DNA of 64,000 nt from positions 1,708,734-1,772,733 of the forward strand of contig NZ_GG730299.1 of NCBI RefSeq assembly GCF_000155975.1, read 5' to 3'. A program made the position numbers and the translations under genes. The notes below the pieces were generated by a model. It saw only the letters and a program-made list of their open reading frames with translations, searched no databases and had not been told where the DNA came from. Below, piece by piece: positions 1-7,276 of this stretch. The DNA comes from Citrobacter youngae ATCC 29220 (GTDB taxonomy: Bacteria > Pseudomonadota > Gammaproteobacteria > Enterobacterales > Enterobacteriaceae). Position 1 is the first letter of the stretch. Each line of letters begins with the position of its first letter.

Positions 1-1
1 T

Positions 2-2236
2 ATTCAAAACAATTCGCATGTCGCCGGTATTACCCTTGGTCAGCAGCAGCAAGATTATGCAGACAGCGGTAGCACTGACAGCTTTGTGGACAATATCACC
101 GTTACCGACTCAACCGTAACGTCTGGCTCATGGACAGAGCTGGATACTACCGGCTTCTACGGTCAATCTGAAAAGCCATCAGATTATAATGGCGCGGCAA
201 CAATGACCGTTAATTATGATGTCAATGGCGATGGAACAATCGATAATAGCGATCAGATTGTCAATATGAATGATGTGGCGCTGGCTGCCATCGATAACCC
301 TTCTTCAGAAGAGTCGATGAAAACCAATGCAACCTTCAGCAATTCAACACTGACCGGCGATGTTCTGTTTGTAAGCTCCTTTAACACCGGCTTCGCGCCT
401 GAAGGACAAGACACCAACGCGGATGGTGTTATTGACTCCAACATGGGCTATAGCGACGACAGCCTTAATCAGGACGAGATGAACCTGACGTTGGACAACG
501 GCAGCAAGTGGGTTGGCGCAGCGATCTCTGATGTTCAGGCGACCGCCGATCTGTATGACGTTGCCGCCAACAGCCTGTGGCCGTCATCAACTTACAACGC
601 CGATACAGGGTATATTTCTGGCAATGAAGTCTTCCAGAGTGGCGTGTTTAACGTCGCACTGGATCACGGTTCAGAGTGGGATACTCGCAAAGCGTCTGCT
701 GTTGATACCCTGACCGTGAGCAACGGCTCTCAGGTTAACGTCGAAAGTTCATCATTGCTGGCTGATAGCATCGCTCTGAACAATAGCTCATCCATGAATA
801 TTGGTGACGATGGCAAGGTTGCTGCAAACTCTATCAATATCGACAGCAATAGTTATGTTGATTTAACTGAAGAAACCGCTCAGCTGTACGCCAACACCAT
901 TACCGTGAGCAACAACGCGGCGCTGGAGTTAGGTACCGGTGAGGTTGATACACATAATATGGTATTAACATCTGGCGGCCAGCTGGATGTTGGCAGCCGT
1001 GATTATGTCCTGAACAGCAATATGAACACCGGTTACACCAACGGTGATACCACCGATGCTACAGATTACGGCGTAGTCGGTCTGAACTCTGACGGTCATC
1101 TGGCGGTGAACGGCGATGTTGCAGGTAACTATCAGGTACGTATCGATAACGCGACCGGCGAAGGTTCAGTTGCTGATTATAAAGGCCATGAGCTAATTCG
1201 CGTTTATGATGACAACGCGGATACCACTGCATCGTTTACCGCTGCAAACAAAGCAGACCTGGGTGCTTATCAGTACGAAGCGCAGCAGCAGGGTGATTCC
1301 GTTGTTCTGAAGCAGGATGGGCTGACTGATTACGCCAATATTGCGTTGAGCATTCCTTCTGCTAACACGAATATCTGGAACCTTGAGCAGGATGCTCTGG
1401 CGAATCGACTGGACAACGGTCGTCATGCCCAACAGGGTGCGGATACCGGCGGAGCATGGATTTCCTATATCGGCGGCCACTTCAATGCTGACACCGATAC
1501 GCTGAGCTACGATCAGGATGTCAACGGCATCATGGTTGGTCTTGATAAAGCAATTGATGGCAACTACGCCAAGTGGATTGTCGGTGCGGCAGCTGGTTTT
1601 GCTAAAGGCGATATTGATCAGAACAGCGGTCATGTCGATCAGGACAGCCAATCCGCTCGTCTGTATGCTTCTGCGAAATTTGACAACAACATCTTCGTAG
1701 ATAGCTCCATTAACTACAGCCACTTCGACAACGACCTGTCGGCAACCATGACCAACGGTAACTCCGTGAACGGCAACGGTATCTCCTCCGACGCCTGGGG
1801 CTTTGGCCTGAAAGCGGGTTACGACTGGAAATATGATCAGAATGGTTACGTTACGCCATATGCCAGCGTATCCGGCCTGTTCCAGGATGGCGATAACTAT
1901 CAGCTTAGCAACAACATGAGCGTAGACAGTCAGTCTTATGACAGCATGCGCTATGAAGCGGGTGTAAGCACTGGTTATACCTTCGCCTTCGGCGATCAGT
2001 CATTCACGCCATTTGCAAAAATTGCTTATGTGTATGATGACTCCAACAGCAACAGCGCAAATGTTAATGGCGACGACATTGACAACGGCGTTGAAGGCTC
2101 TGCTGTTCGTGCCGGACTGGGTGGACAATTCAACTTCACTAAGAACTTCAGCGCGTATGCCAGCGGTGACTACCTTGGTGGTGGTGATGTCGACCAGGAT
2201 TGGTCAGCTAACGCCGGCGTGAAATACACCTGGTAA
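2..2236 (+). CDS. AIDA-like autotransporter adhesin, 5' end cut off by the window edge
   Basis: The reading frame is open from base 2 with no stop before 2236, so the visible 744 residues are the C-terminal part of a longer protein. The last 270 or so residues look like a classical type V secretion beta-barrel: alternating aromatic and glycine-rich strands, ending in VKYTW with a terminal aromatic residue. The rest is an Asn/Ser/Thr-rich passenger with short repeats such as LTLDNGSKW and VALDHGSEW, typical of right-handed beta-helix adhesins. Two calcium-loop-like motifs are present in the passenger (DVNGDGTID at about 219-245 and DTNADGVID at about 411-437). Such proteins are exported by Sec, insert in the outer membrane and display the passenger for adhesion or biofilm. 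The signal peptide and N-terminal passenger lie outside the window. Which named adhesin it is cannot be settled from this fragment. Confidence 0.93.
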   Translation: MQNNSHVAGITLGQQQQDYADSGSTDSFVDNITVTDSTVTSGSWTELDTTGFYGQSEKPSDYNGAATMTVNYDVNGDGTIDNSDQIVNMNDVALAAIDNPSSEESMKTNATFSNSTLTGDVLFVSSFNTGFAPEGQDTNADGVIDSNMGYSDDSLNQDEMNLTLDNGSKWVGAAISDVQATADLYDVAANSLWPSSTYNADTGYISGNEVFQSGVFNVALDHGSEWDTRKASAVDTLTVSNGSQVNVESSSLLADSIALNNSSSMNIGDDGKVAANSINIDSNSYVDLTEETAQLYANTITVSNNAALELGTGEVDTHNMVLTSGGQLDVGSRDYVLNSNMNTGYTNGDTTDATDYGVVGLNSDGHLAVNGDVAGNYQVRIDNATGEGSVADYKGHELIRVYDDNADTTASFTAANKADLGAYQYEAQQQGDSVVLKQDGLTDYANIALSIPSANTNIWNLEQDALANRLDNGRHAQQGADTGGAWISYIGGHFNADTDTLSYDQDVNGIMVGLDKAIDGNYAKWIVGAAAGFAKGDIDQNSGHVDQDSQSARLYASAKFDNNIFVDSSINYSHFDNDLSATMTNGNSVNGNGISSDAWGFGLKAGYDWKYDQNGYVTPYASVSGLFQDGDNYQLSNNMSVDSQSYDSMRYEAGVSTGYTFAFGDQSFTPFAKIAYVYDDSNSNSANVNGDDIDNGVEGSAVRAGLGGQFNFTKNFSAYASGDYLGGGDVDQDWSANAGVKYTW

Positions 2237-2253
2237 GTTTATCTATTATCATG

Positions 2254-2282
2254 GGGGCCCATTATATATGGGCCCCTTTTTT
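2254..2282 (+). terminator. Rho-independent terminator of the autotransporter gene
   Basis: A perfect 9-bp stem, GGGGCCCAT (2254-2262) and ATGGGCCCC (2268-2276), is followed directly by TTTTTT. It begins 17 bases after the autotransporter stop and ends before the next gene, so the regulator downstream probably has its own promoter or depends on read-through. Confidence 0.9.
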
Positions 2283-2305
2283 ATAGAATGTTGGGGATTA
2301 TTTGT

Positions 2306-2869
2306 ATGATTCATTTCTTATCCAGTTCACAGGATAAATTTCTTGAGCTCGGCATGCAGCATGCCATTGACGAATTCTCTGAACCCACCCCAAAAAATGC
2401 CAACAATACCCTGGTCTTTTTAGCCGACTCAAGAACACCATTTGATAGTCTGCTGTCGCTGAGCCGGCATAAATCTCTTGCGACATACCAGCGGCTCATT
2501 ATTATCTCAGACGTGTTAAACAGCGAATGCGTAAAGCGTTTCATTCCCGGGACACTCCCTTTCCATATCATCCGTAGCAGAGCCCCGATAGCGCTGCTGC
2601 TGGCGCAGATTAAGAAGCTACTCAAAGAAGGGGCATTCATAACGTCCGGCTACAATCGCGGATTGTTAACCAATAAAGAGAAAAGCAGTTTCTTTGCCAT
2701 TTATAATGCTTACAGACACCCCAACAACAGCGACAATTGGCTGTTGGCGTCCAAAGTTAAAAGCCACTATAAGCATCGCATCATGAAGAAATTGAGCATT
2801 CCGAATAACGTCAGCTTTAGCTTTTTGATTAACTCATGCGGATTCAATTGGATCATCAGTTTCTTATAA
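2306..2869 (+). CDS. LuxR-type (GerE) transcriptional regulator
   Basis: This 187-residue protein has an N-terminal half without a recognisable receiver signature (no obvious acidic pocket) and a C-terminal segment resembling the LuxR/GerE helix-turn-helix. It contains LTNKEKSS, then SKVKSHYKHRIMKKLSI, matching the family pattern LTxxE ... K(T)VKxHxxxIMxKL. An in-frame ATG lies upstream at 2288, but the ATG at 2306 has a GGGGAT Shine-Dalgarno at good spacing and is preferred. Small regulators of this kind (BglJ, YjjQ and FimZ relatives) often control surface structures. Its place just after an adhesin gene in the same direction suggests it may regulate it; that is inference. The part after the recognition helix is unusual and short of the normal helix 4, so DNA binding is likely but not certain. 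Confidence 0.65.
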   Translation: MIHFLSSSQDKFLELGMQHAIDEFSEPTPKNANNTLVFLADSRTPFDSLLSLSRHKSLATYQRLIIISDVLNSECVKRFIPGTLPFHIIRSRAPIALLLAQIKKLLKEGAFITSGYNRGLLTNKEKSSFFAIYNAYRHPNNSDNWLLASKVKSHYKHRIMKKLSIPNNVSFSFLINSCGFNWIISFL

Positions 2870-2877
2870 CGCCCTCC

Positions 2878-2985
2878 CTACAAACCTTCTCCCATCGAAG
2901 TGATATGACGCGCCCCATGACAGGCATACTCATAAAGCGTATTGAACACGTCAATACGCATCCTCCGGGCCAGATCCAGGCCCAT
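2878..2985 (-). pseudogene. Possible remnant of a lost gene, 35 codons
   Basis: On the minus strand a 35-codon frame from ATG at 2985 to TAG at 2878 reads like genuine protein (MGLDLARRMRIDV, then EYACHGARHIT). It is preceded by an in-frame TAA and no good ribosome binding site. I do not recognise the family. It could be the decayed 3' end of a gene or a chance frame; it ends convergently 8 bases after the LuxR-type gene. Confidence 0.2.
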
Positions 2986-3419
2986 ATTTTAATCACATAA
3001 TTTAGAGGGGATGAGAACGGATAACTAATGGAAAAGTGATGGGTGTGGTGGCCGGTGCTTATCTTCGGCTTGCCTCAGAGGACTGCAATTCACCACAATA
3101 ATGACAAATCAGGTATCAAGCTTTATCAGGCGCAGGATTCAAATACATCAGTTATTGCTGTTGGCAACATCTCGCCAAAAATTTGGCAATAAAATACTTT
3201 ATCAAATAAAAAGCAGGCGTACAAAACACAATATAAATAAAATACCCAAGAACTAAAAACACGACCATGGATACAGAAAACGCTAATCCGCTTACCCAAA
3301 AAGGCATTTCTGACATTCCTCAGATGCATATACATTCAACTATACTCAAGTATAGTAATTGTTCTCGCCATTTTTATGAAACAAATTTTTAATCCATAAA
3401 AGGACTCGGCATCCGGTAT
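2986..3419. other. Intergenic stretch without a supportable gene
   Basis: About 430 bases, AT-rich from 3120 onward. A 69-codon minus-strand frame (3126-3335) is rich in Phe, Cys and Tyr in a way typical of antisense AT-rich sequence and is not credible. I see no transposase, tRNA or array. The stretch probably holds promoters and gene debris of the accessory block. Confidence 0.5.
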
Positions 3420-3698
3420 TTATTGAGCATTGGATAGTTTAAGTAATGCACGATATATTTTACGTCTTTTTATGCCTGCTTGTTTATCTAACCCGCTGCT
3501 GGCGATAAACAAACATGCCTCCCGACGAAGTGCGATGCGCTCACGTTCATGAGCTGACTCCAGCGAATCGAAAACATGAAGCCAGCGTGTGGCCGCGCGT
3601 CTCCAGAGCCCTGCTTTTTCAAGTGATTCAGCGAGTTCATCTCGTAAACCACCTCTGCTATCTACCCTGTCTACCTTCGCTATTTTTGAACTGAACAT
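3420..3698 (-). CDS. PerC-family transcriptional regulator
   Basis: This 92-residue protein carries the PerC-family core: AESLEKAGLWRRAATRWL followed by a spacer and ERERIALRREACL. That is the signature of PerC of enteropathogenic E. coli and its many phage- or island-borne relatives (the Pch proteins), which activate virulence promoters such as LEE1 or fimbrial operons, or counteract H-NS. The N terminus (about 20 residues) is variable in the family, so the ATG at 3698 is only the longest candidate and its ribosome binding site is weak. The isolated position in AT-rich DNA between an adhesin block and shiA fits horizontal acquisition. Its target cannot be told from sequence. Confidence 0.72.
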   Translation of the reverse strand: MFSSKIAKVDRVDSRGGLRDELAESLEKAGLWRRAATRWLHVFDSLESAHERERIALRREACLFIASSGLDKQAGIKRRKIYRALLKLSNAQ

Positions 3699-3871
3699 AC
3701 AGGACCATCGAATAAAAAGAAGATGTTAAGATATAATATCCAGCCGGGTATTCTCAAACACCCAGGCTAAACATTGCCACTATTACCTGCATCCTTTTTA
3801 GGATCGACAACGCGCTATCTTTTGCTATTAAAAAGACTACAATACGCCCCGGAAATTGACGTAAGAATATT

Positions 3872-4114
3872 TTATTCGTTACATCCAAAAATATACGATA
3901 GCCTATCCCCATTGTAAATCAGGAATTCATCCGCCATTAGCTCATCGGGAAGAGCAACGACCTGGAACGGGGTTCGAGGCCTCGATGGCGGTCCATCGCT
4001 GAATAACAGCGCATCTCTGTTTAAATCATAAAAAGACCACTCCAAAATATAAACATCCACCAGCACACCCTGTGCAATAATATAAAGATGCTCCCGCAAC
4101 ATATTTGCAATCAA
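3872..4114 (-). CDS. Hypothetical 80-residue protein or fragment
   Basis: The frame runs from ATG at 4114 to TAA at 3872 and has a mixed, protein-like composition (PSRPRTPFQVVALPDELMA, then EFLIYNGDRLSYIFG). It has no signal peptide, membrane segment or known motif that I recognise. The start lacks a strong ribosome binding site. It may be a real small protein of the accessory block or the remains of a larger gene. Confidence 0.3.
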   Translation of the reverse strand: MIANMLREHLYIIAQGVLVDVYILEWSFYDLNRDALLFSDGPPSRPRTPFQVVALPDELMADEFLIYNGDRLSYIFGCNE

Positions 4115-4372
4115 ATATCATATTAGCGCCCAATCGCGGGTATCTCATTCCCGAACTAACCGTCAACCTCAAAACAAACAAAAAAGTGACATTTGCTCAT
4201 TATGCCAGCAATCACTCAACATTCCGTGTAATTAGGTCGCGCCAGCGCGCCCCTGGAGTTCCCTCTTCCCGCCTGTCGCGGTAATCTCATTGCAGTCGAT
4301 AATCTATCGGCTGCAATGTGTGTGACCCAACTCAAATACTAATAACTAAAAGACAGTACAGACAGGATAACT

Positions 4373-5689
4373 ATGGATTCCACCCTCACCTCCACGGGTC
4401 CCCAACCGGACGCCTCTTCGCTCAACCGTGCCCGACGTGCTGCGCTTGGTAGCTTCGCAGGCGCCGTAGTCGACTGGTATGATTTTCTGCTCTATGGCAT
4501 CACCGCCGCGTTGGTCTTTAACCGCGAGTTCTTCCCACAGGTCAGCCCGACGATGGGAACGCTTGCCGCCTTCGCCACCTTTGGCGTCGGATTTTTGTTC
4601 CGTCCGTTAGGCGGGGTGATCTTCGGCCATTTCGGCGATCGGCTTGGCCGTAAACGTATGCTGATGCTCACCGTCTGGATGATGGGGATTGCCACGGCGC
4701 TGATCGGCATGATTCCTTCCTTTGACGCCATTGGCTGGTGGGCTCCCGTTCTGCTGGTGACGCTACGCGCCATTCAGGGATTCGCGGTTGGTGGTGAATG
4801 GGGCGGCGCAGCGTTGCTCTCCGTTGAGAGCGCGCCAAAAAATAAAAAAGCCTTCTACAGTAGTGGGGTACAGGTAGGTTATGGCGTCGGGTTGCTGCTT
4901 TCTACCGGCCTGGTCTCGCTGATCAGCTCGCAAACCACCGATGAGCAGTTCCTGAGCTGGGGCTGGCGTATTCCGTTCCTGTTCAGCATCGTGCTGGTTT
5001 TGGGCGCATTGTGGATGCGTAACCGCATGGATGAATCGGCCGAATTCGAACAGCAACAGCAGGCACCGCAACCTGCGAAAAAGCGGCTACCGGTCGTCGA
5101 GGCTTTAATCCGCCATCCGGGCGCATTCTTAAAAATTATCGCCCTGCGCCTGTGCGAACTGCTGACGATGTATATCGTCACCGCATTTGCGCTGAACTAC
5201 TCCACGCAAAATCTGGGCCTGCCGCGCGAGCTGTTTCTGAATGTCGGATTGCTGGTCGGTGGGCTGAGCTGCCTGACCATCCCCTGCTTTGCCTGGCTTG
5301 CCGATCGCTTTGGTCGTCGTCGCGTCTACATTACCGGCGCACTGGTGGGGACGCTGAGCGCCTTTCCGTTCTTTATGGCGCTGGAGGCACAGTCTATTTT
5401 CTGGATCGTGTTTTTCGCCATTATGCTGGCCAATATCGCGCACGATATGGTGGTCTGCGTGCAGCAGCCTATGTTTACCGGTTTGTTTGGCGCAAGCTAT
5501 CGCTACAGCGGCGCAGGCGTTGGCTATCAGGTAGCAAGCGTTGTTGGCGGCGGTTTTACGCCTTTCATTGCTGCGGCACTGGTGACATTCTCGGGCGGGG
5601 ACTGGCACAGCGTGGCCATTTATCTGATGGCGGGGTGTCTTATTTCCGCTACGACTGCGTTACTGATGCGAGATAAGCACCACGATTAA
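4373..5689 (+). CDS. shiA: Shikimate:H+ symporter ShiA
   Basis: The 438-residue protein is a 12-helix major facilitator of the metabolite:H+ symporter (MHS) family in the inner membrane. It opens like E. coli ShiA (MDST, then LGSFAGAVVDWYDFLLYG) and has the family's loop 2-3 motif GHFGDRLGRKRML and the matching motif ADRFGRRR in the second half. The glutamine-rich central loop (EFEQQQQ) is also a ShiA trait. It imports shikimate, a precursor of aromatic amino acids. As in E. coli K-12 it lies just upstream of amn in the same direction, separated by a terminator-like hairpin. Confidence 0.97.
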   Translation: MDSTLTSTGPQPDASSLNRARRAALGSFAGAVVDWYDFLLYGITAALVFNREFFPQVSPTMGTLAAFATFGVGFLFRPLGGVIFGHFGDRLGRKRMLMLTVWMMGIATALIGMIPSFDAIGWWAPVLLVTLRAIQGFAVGGEWGGAALLSVESAPKNKKAFYSSGVQVGYGVGLLLSTGLVSLISSQTTDEQFLSWGWRIPFLFSIVLVLGALWMRNRMDESAEFEQQQQAPQPAKKRLPVVEALIRHPGAFLKIIALRLCELLTMYIVTAFALNYSTQNLGLPRELFLNVGLLVGGLSCLTIPCFAWLADRFGRRRVYITGALVGTLSAFPFFMALEAQSIFWIVFFAIMLANIAHDMVVCVQQPMFTGLFGASYRYSGAGVGYQVASVVGGGFTPFIAAALVTFSGGDWHSVAIYLMAGCLISATTALLMRDKHHD

Positions 5690-5694
5690 GCCAG

Positions 5695-5720
5695 GTGCGA
5701 AGACCGTCCGGTCTTCGCAC
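5695..5720 (+). terminator. Hairpin between shiA and amn
   Basis: A perfect 12-bp inverted repeat, GTGCGAAGACCG and CGGTCTTCGCAC with a 2-base centre, starts 5 bases after the shiA stop. No T-run follows, so it may stabilise the mRNA 3' end or act as a weak terminator. Confidence 0.6.
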
Positions 5721-5745
5721 AATCTTCCTCAACGTCTGACTTTTG

Positions 5746-5763
5746 TTTCACATTCCTGTGACA
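5746..5763 (-). promoter_or_regulatory. Candidate PhoB box upstream of amn
   Basis: Read on the minus strand, 5763-5746 gives TGTCACA, four bases, TGTGAAA: two 7-bp direct repeats in pho-box spacing. amn is a reported member of the E. coli Pho regulon. The orientation is opposite to amn transcription, which is unusual. A possible -10 (TATATC, about 5781) lies downstream. Binding is inferred only. Confidence 0.45.
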
Positions 5764-5806
5764 TACTATCGGGAGAGCGGTATATCTGTGGAACAAGGAG
5801 ACAGAC

Positions 5807-7261
5807 ATGAACAATAAGGGCGCCAGCCTGACCCCGGCTCAGGCACTGGATAAACTGGACGCGCTGTACGAACAGTCGGTTAACGCACTGCGTAGCGCCA
5901 TTGGTAAGTATATTGAAACAGGCACTCTCCCTGACGTAATCGCCCGCCATAACGGTCTTTTTGTTTACCCATCACTTCGTGTCACCTGGGACGGCAGCGC
6001 CACCAATCCGCCAAAAACGCGCGCCTATGGTCGCTTTACCCATGCAGGTTGCTATACCACAACAATTACCCGTCCGTCGCTCTTTCGTCCTTACCTTGAA
6101 GAACAGCTCACGCTGCTGTATCAGGATTATGATGCGCATATCTCCGTCGAGCCGTCGCAGCATGAAATCCCCTACCCCTATGTGATTGACGGTTCTGAAC
6201 TGACGCTGGATCGCTCGATGAGCGCCGGATTAACGCGCCATTTCCCCACGACTGAACTGTCCCAGATTGGTGACGAAACGGCGGACGGGATTTTTCATCC
6301 GGCGGAATTTTCTCCGCTGTCCCACTTCGACGCCCGCCGCGTGGATTTTTCGCTGGCGCGACTGCGTCATTACACGGGAACGCCGGTTGAACATTTCCAG
6401 CCTTTTGTACTGTTCACCAACTACACCCGCTATGTTGACGAGTTCGTACGCTGGGGATGCAGCCAGATCCTCGACCCCGACAGCCCGTACATCGCGCTGT
6501 CATGCGCGGGCGGGATCTGGATCACCGCCGAAACCGAAGCGCCGGAAGAAGCCATTTCCGACCTTGCCTGGAAGAAACACCAGATGCCCGCGTGGCATTT
6601 AATCACCGCCGATGGTCAGGGGATCACGCTGGTGAATATCGGCGTCGGCCCGTCTAACGCCAAAACCATTTGCGATCATCTCGCCGTGCTGCGCCCTGAC
6701 GTCTGGCTGATGATTGGGCACTGTGGCGGCCTGCGTGAAAGCCAGACAATTGGCGATTATGTTCTGGCCCACGCTTATTTGCGTGACGATCATGTGCTGG
6801 ATGCCGTACTCCCACCGGATATTCCCATTCCGAGCATCGCTGAAGTGCAACGCGCGCTGTATGACGCCACTAAAGAGGTCAGCGGCATGCCCGGCGAAGA
6901 GGTCAAACAGCGGCTGCGTACTGGTACCGTTGTCACCACCGACGATCGCAACTGGGAGTTACGCTATTCCGCCTCTGCGCTGCGCTTTAACCTGAGCCGC
7001 GCGGTAGCTATCGATATGGAAAGCGCCACTATCGCCGCCCAGGGATACCGCTTCCGCGTTCCCTACGGGACATTGCTTTGCGTCTCCGACAAACCGCTGC
7101 ACGGCGAGATCAAACTGCCGGGTCAGGCCAACCGTTTTTATGAAGGCGCCATTTCCGAGCATCTGCAAATAGGTATCCGGGCTATCGACCGCCTTCGCGC
7201 CGAAGGCGACCGACTGCACTCCCGTAAATTACGCACGTTCAACGAACCGCCGTTCCGTTAA
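5807..7261 (+). CDS. amn: AMP nucleosidase
   Basis: This 484-residue protein has the same length as E. coli Amn. It hydrolyses AMP to adenine and ribose 5-phosphate and so trims the adenylate pool. The N-terminal alpha/beta regulatory part (about residues 1-170) is followed by a C-terminal nucleoside-phosphorylase fold with the glycine-rich stretch MIGHCGGLRESQTIGDYVL and the late AIDMESATIAAQGYR segment that binds the ribose and base. The ATG at 5807 has a strong AAGGAG site. Transcription may respond to phosphate starvation through the upstream pho-box-like site. The next gene starts 15 bases after its stop and could share its transcript. Confidence 0.98.
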   Translation: MNNKGASLTPAQALDKLDALYEQSVNALRSAIGKYIETGTLPDVIARHNGLFVYPSLRVTWDGSATNPPKTRAYGRFTHAGCYTTTITRPSLFRPYLEEQLTLLYQDYDAHISVEPSQHEIPYPYVIDGSELTLDRSMSAGLTRHFPTTELSQIGDETADGIFHPAEFSPLSHFDARRVDFSLARLRHYTGTPVEHFQPFVLFTNYTRYVDEFVRWGCSQILDPDSPYIALSCAGGIWITAETEAPEEAISDLAWKKHQMPAWHLITADGQGITLVNIGVGPSNAKTICDHLAVLRPDVWLMIGHCGGLRESQTIGDYVLAHAYLRDDHVLDAVLPPDIPIPSIAEVQRALYDATKEVSGMPGEEVKQRLRTGTVVTTDDRNWELRYSASALRFNLSRAVAIDMESATIAAQGYRFRVPYGTLLCVSDKPLHGEIKLPGQANRFYEGAISEHLQIGIRAIDRLRAEGDRLHSRKLRTFNEPPFR

Positions 7262-7276
7262 GGCCTGAAGGTAACT

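Noticed and set aside
1193-1723. 176-codon minus-strand frame
   Set aside because: Lies wholly inside the autotransporter gene on the opposite strand and shows no family features.
3126-3335. 69-codon minus-strand frame
   Set aside because: Rich in Phe, Cys and Tyr from AT-rich DNA, no ribosome site and no recognisable motif.
3938-3990. tRNA-like string (TTAGCTCATCGGGAAGAGC followed by GTTCGA)
   Set aside because: It resembles a D arm and a T loop, but the spacing leaves no room for an anticodon arm, and no acceptor stem pairs. It is also inside a protein frame on the other strand.
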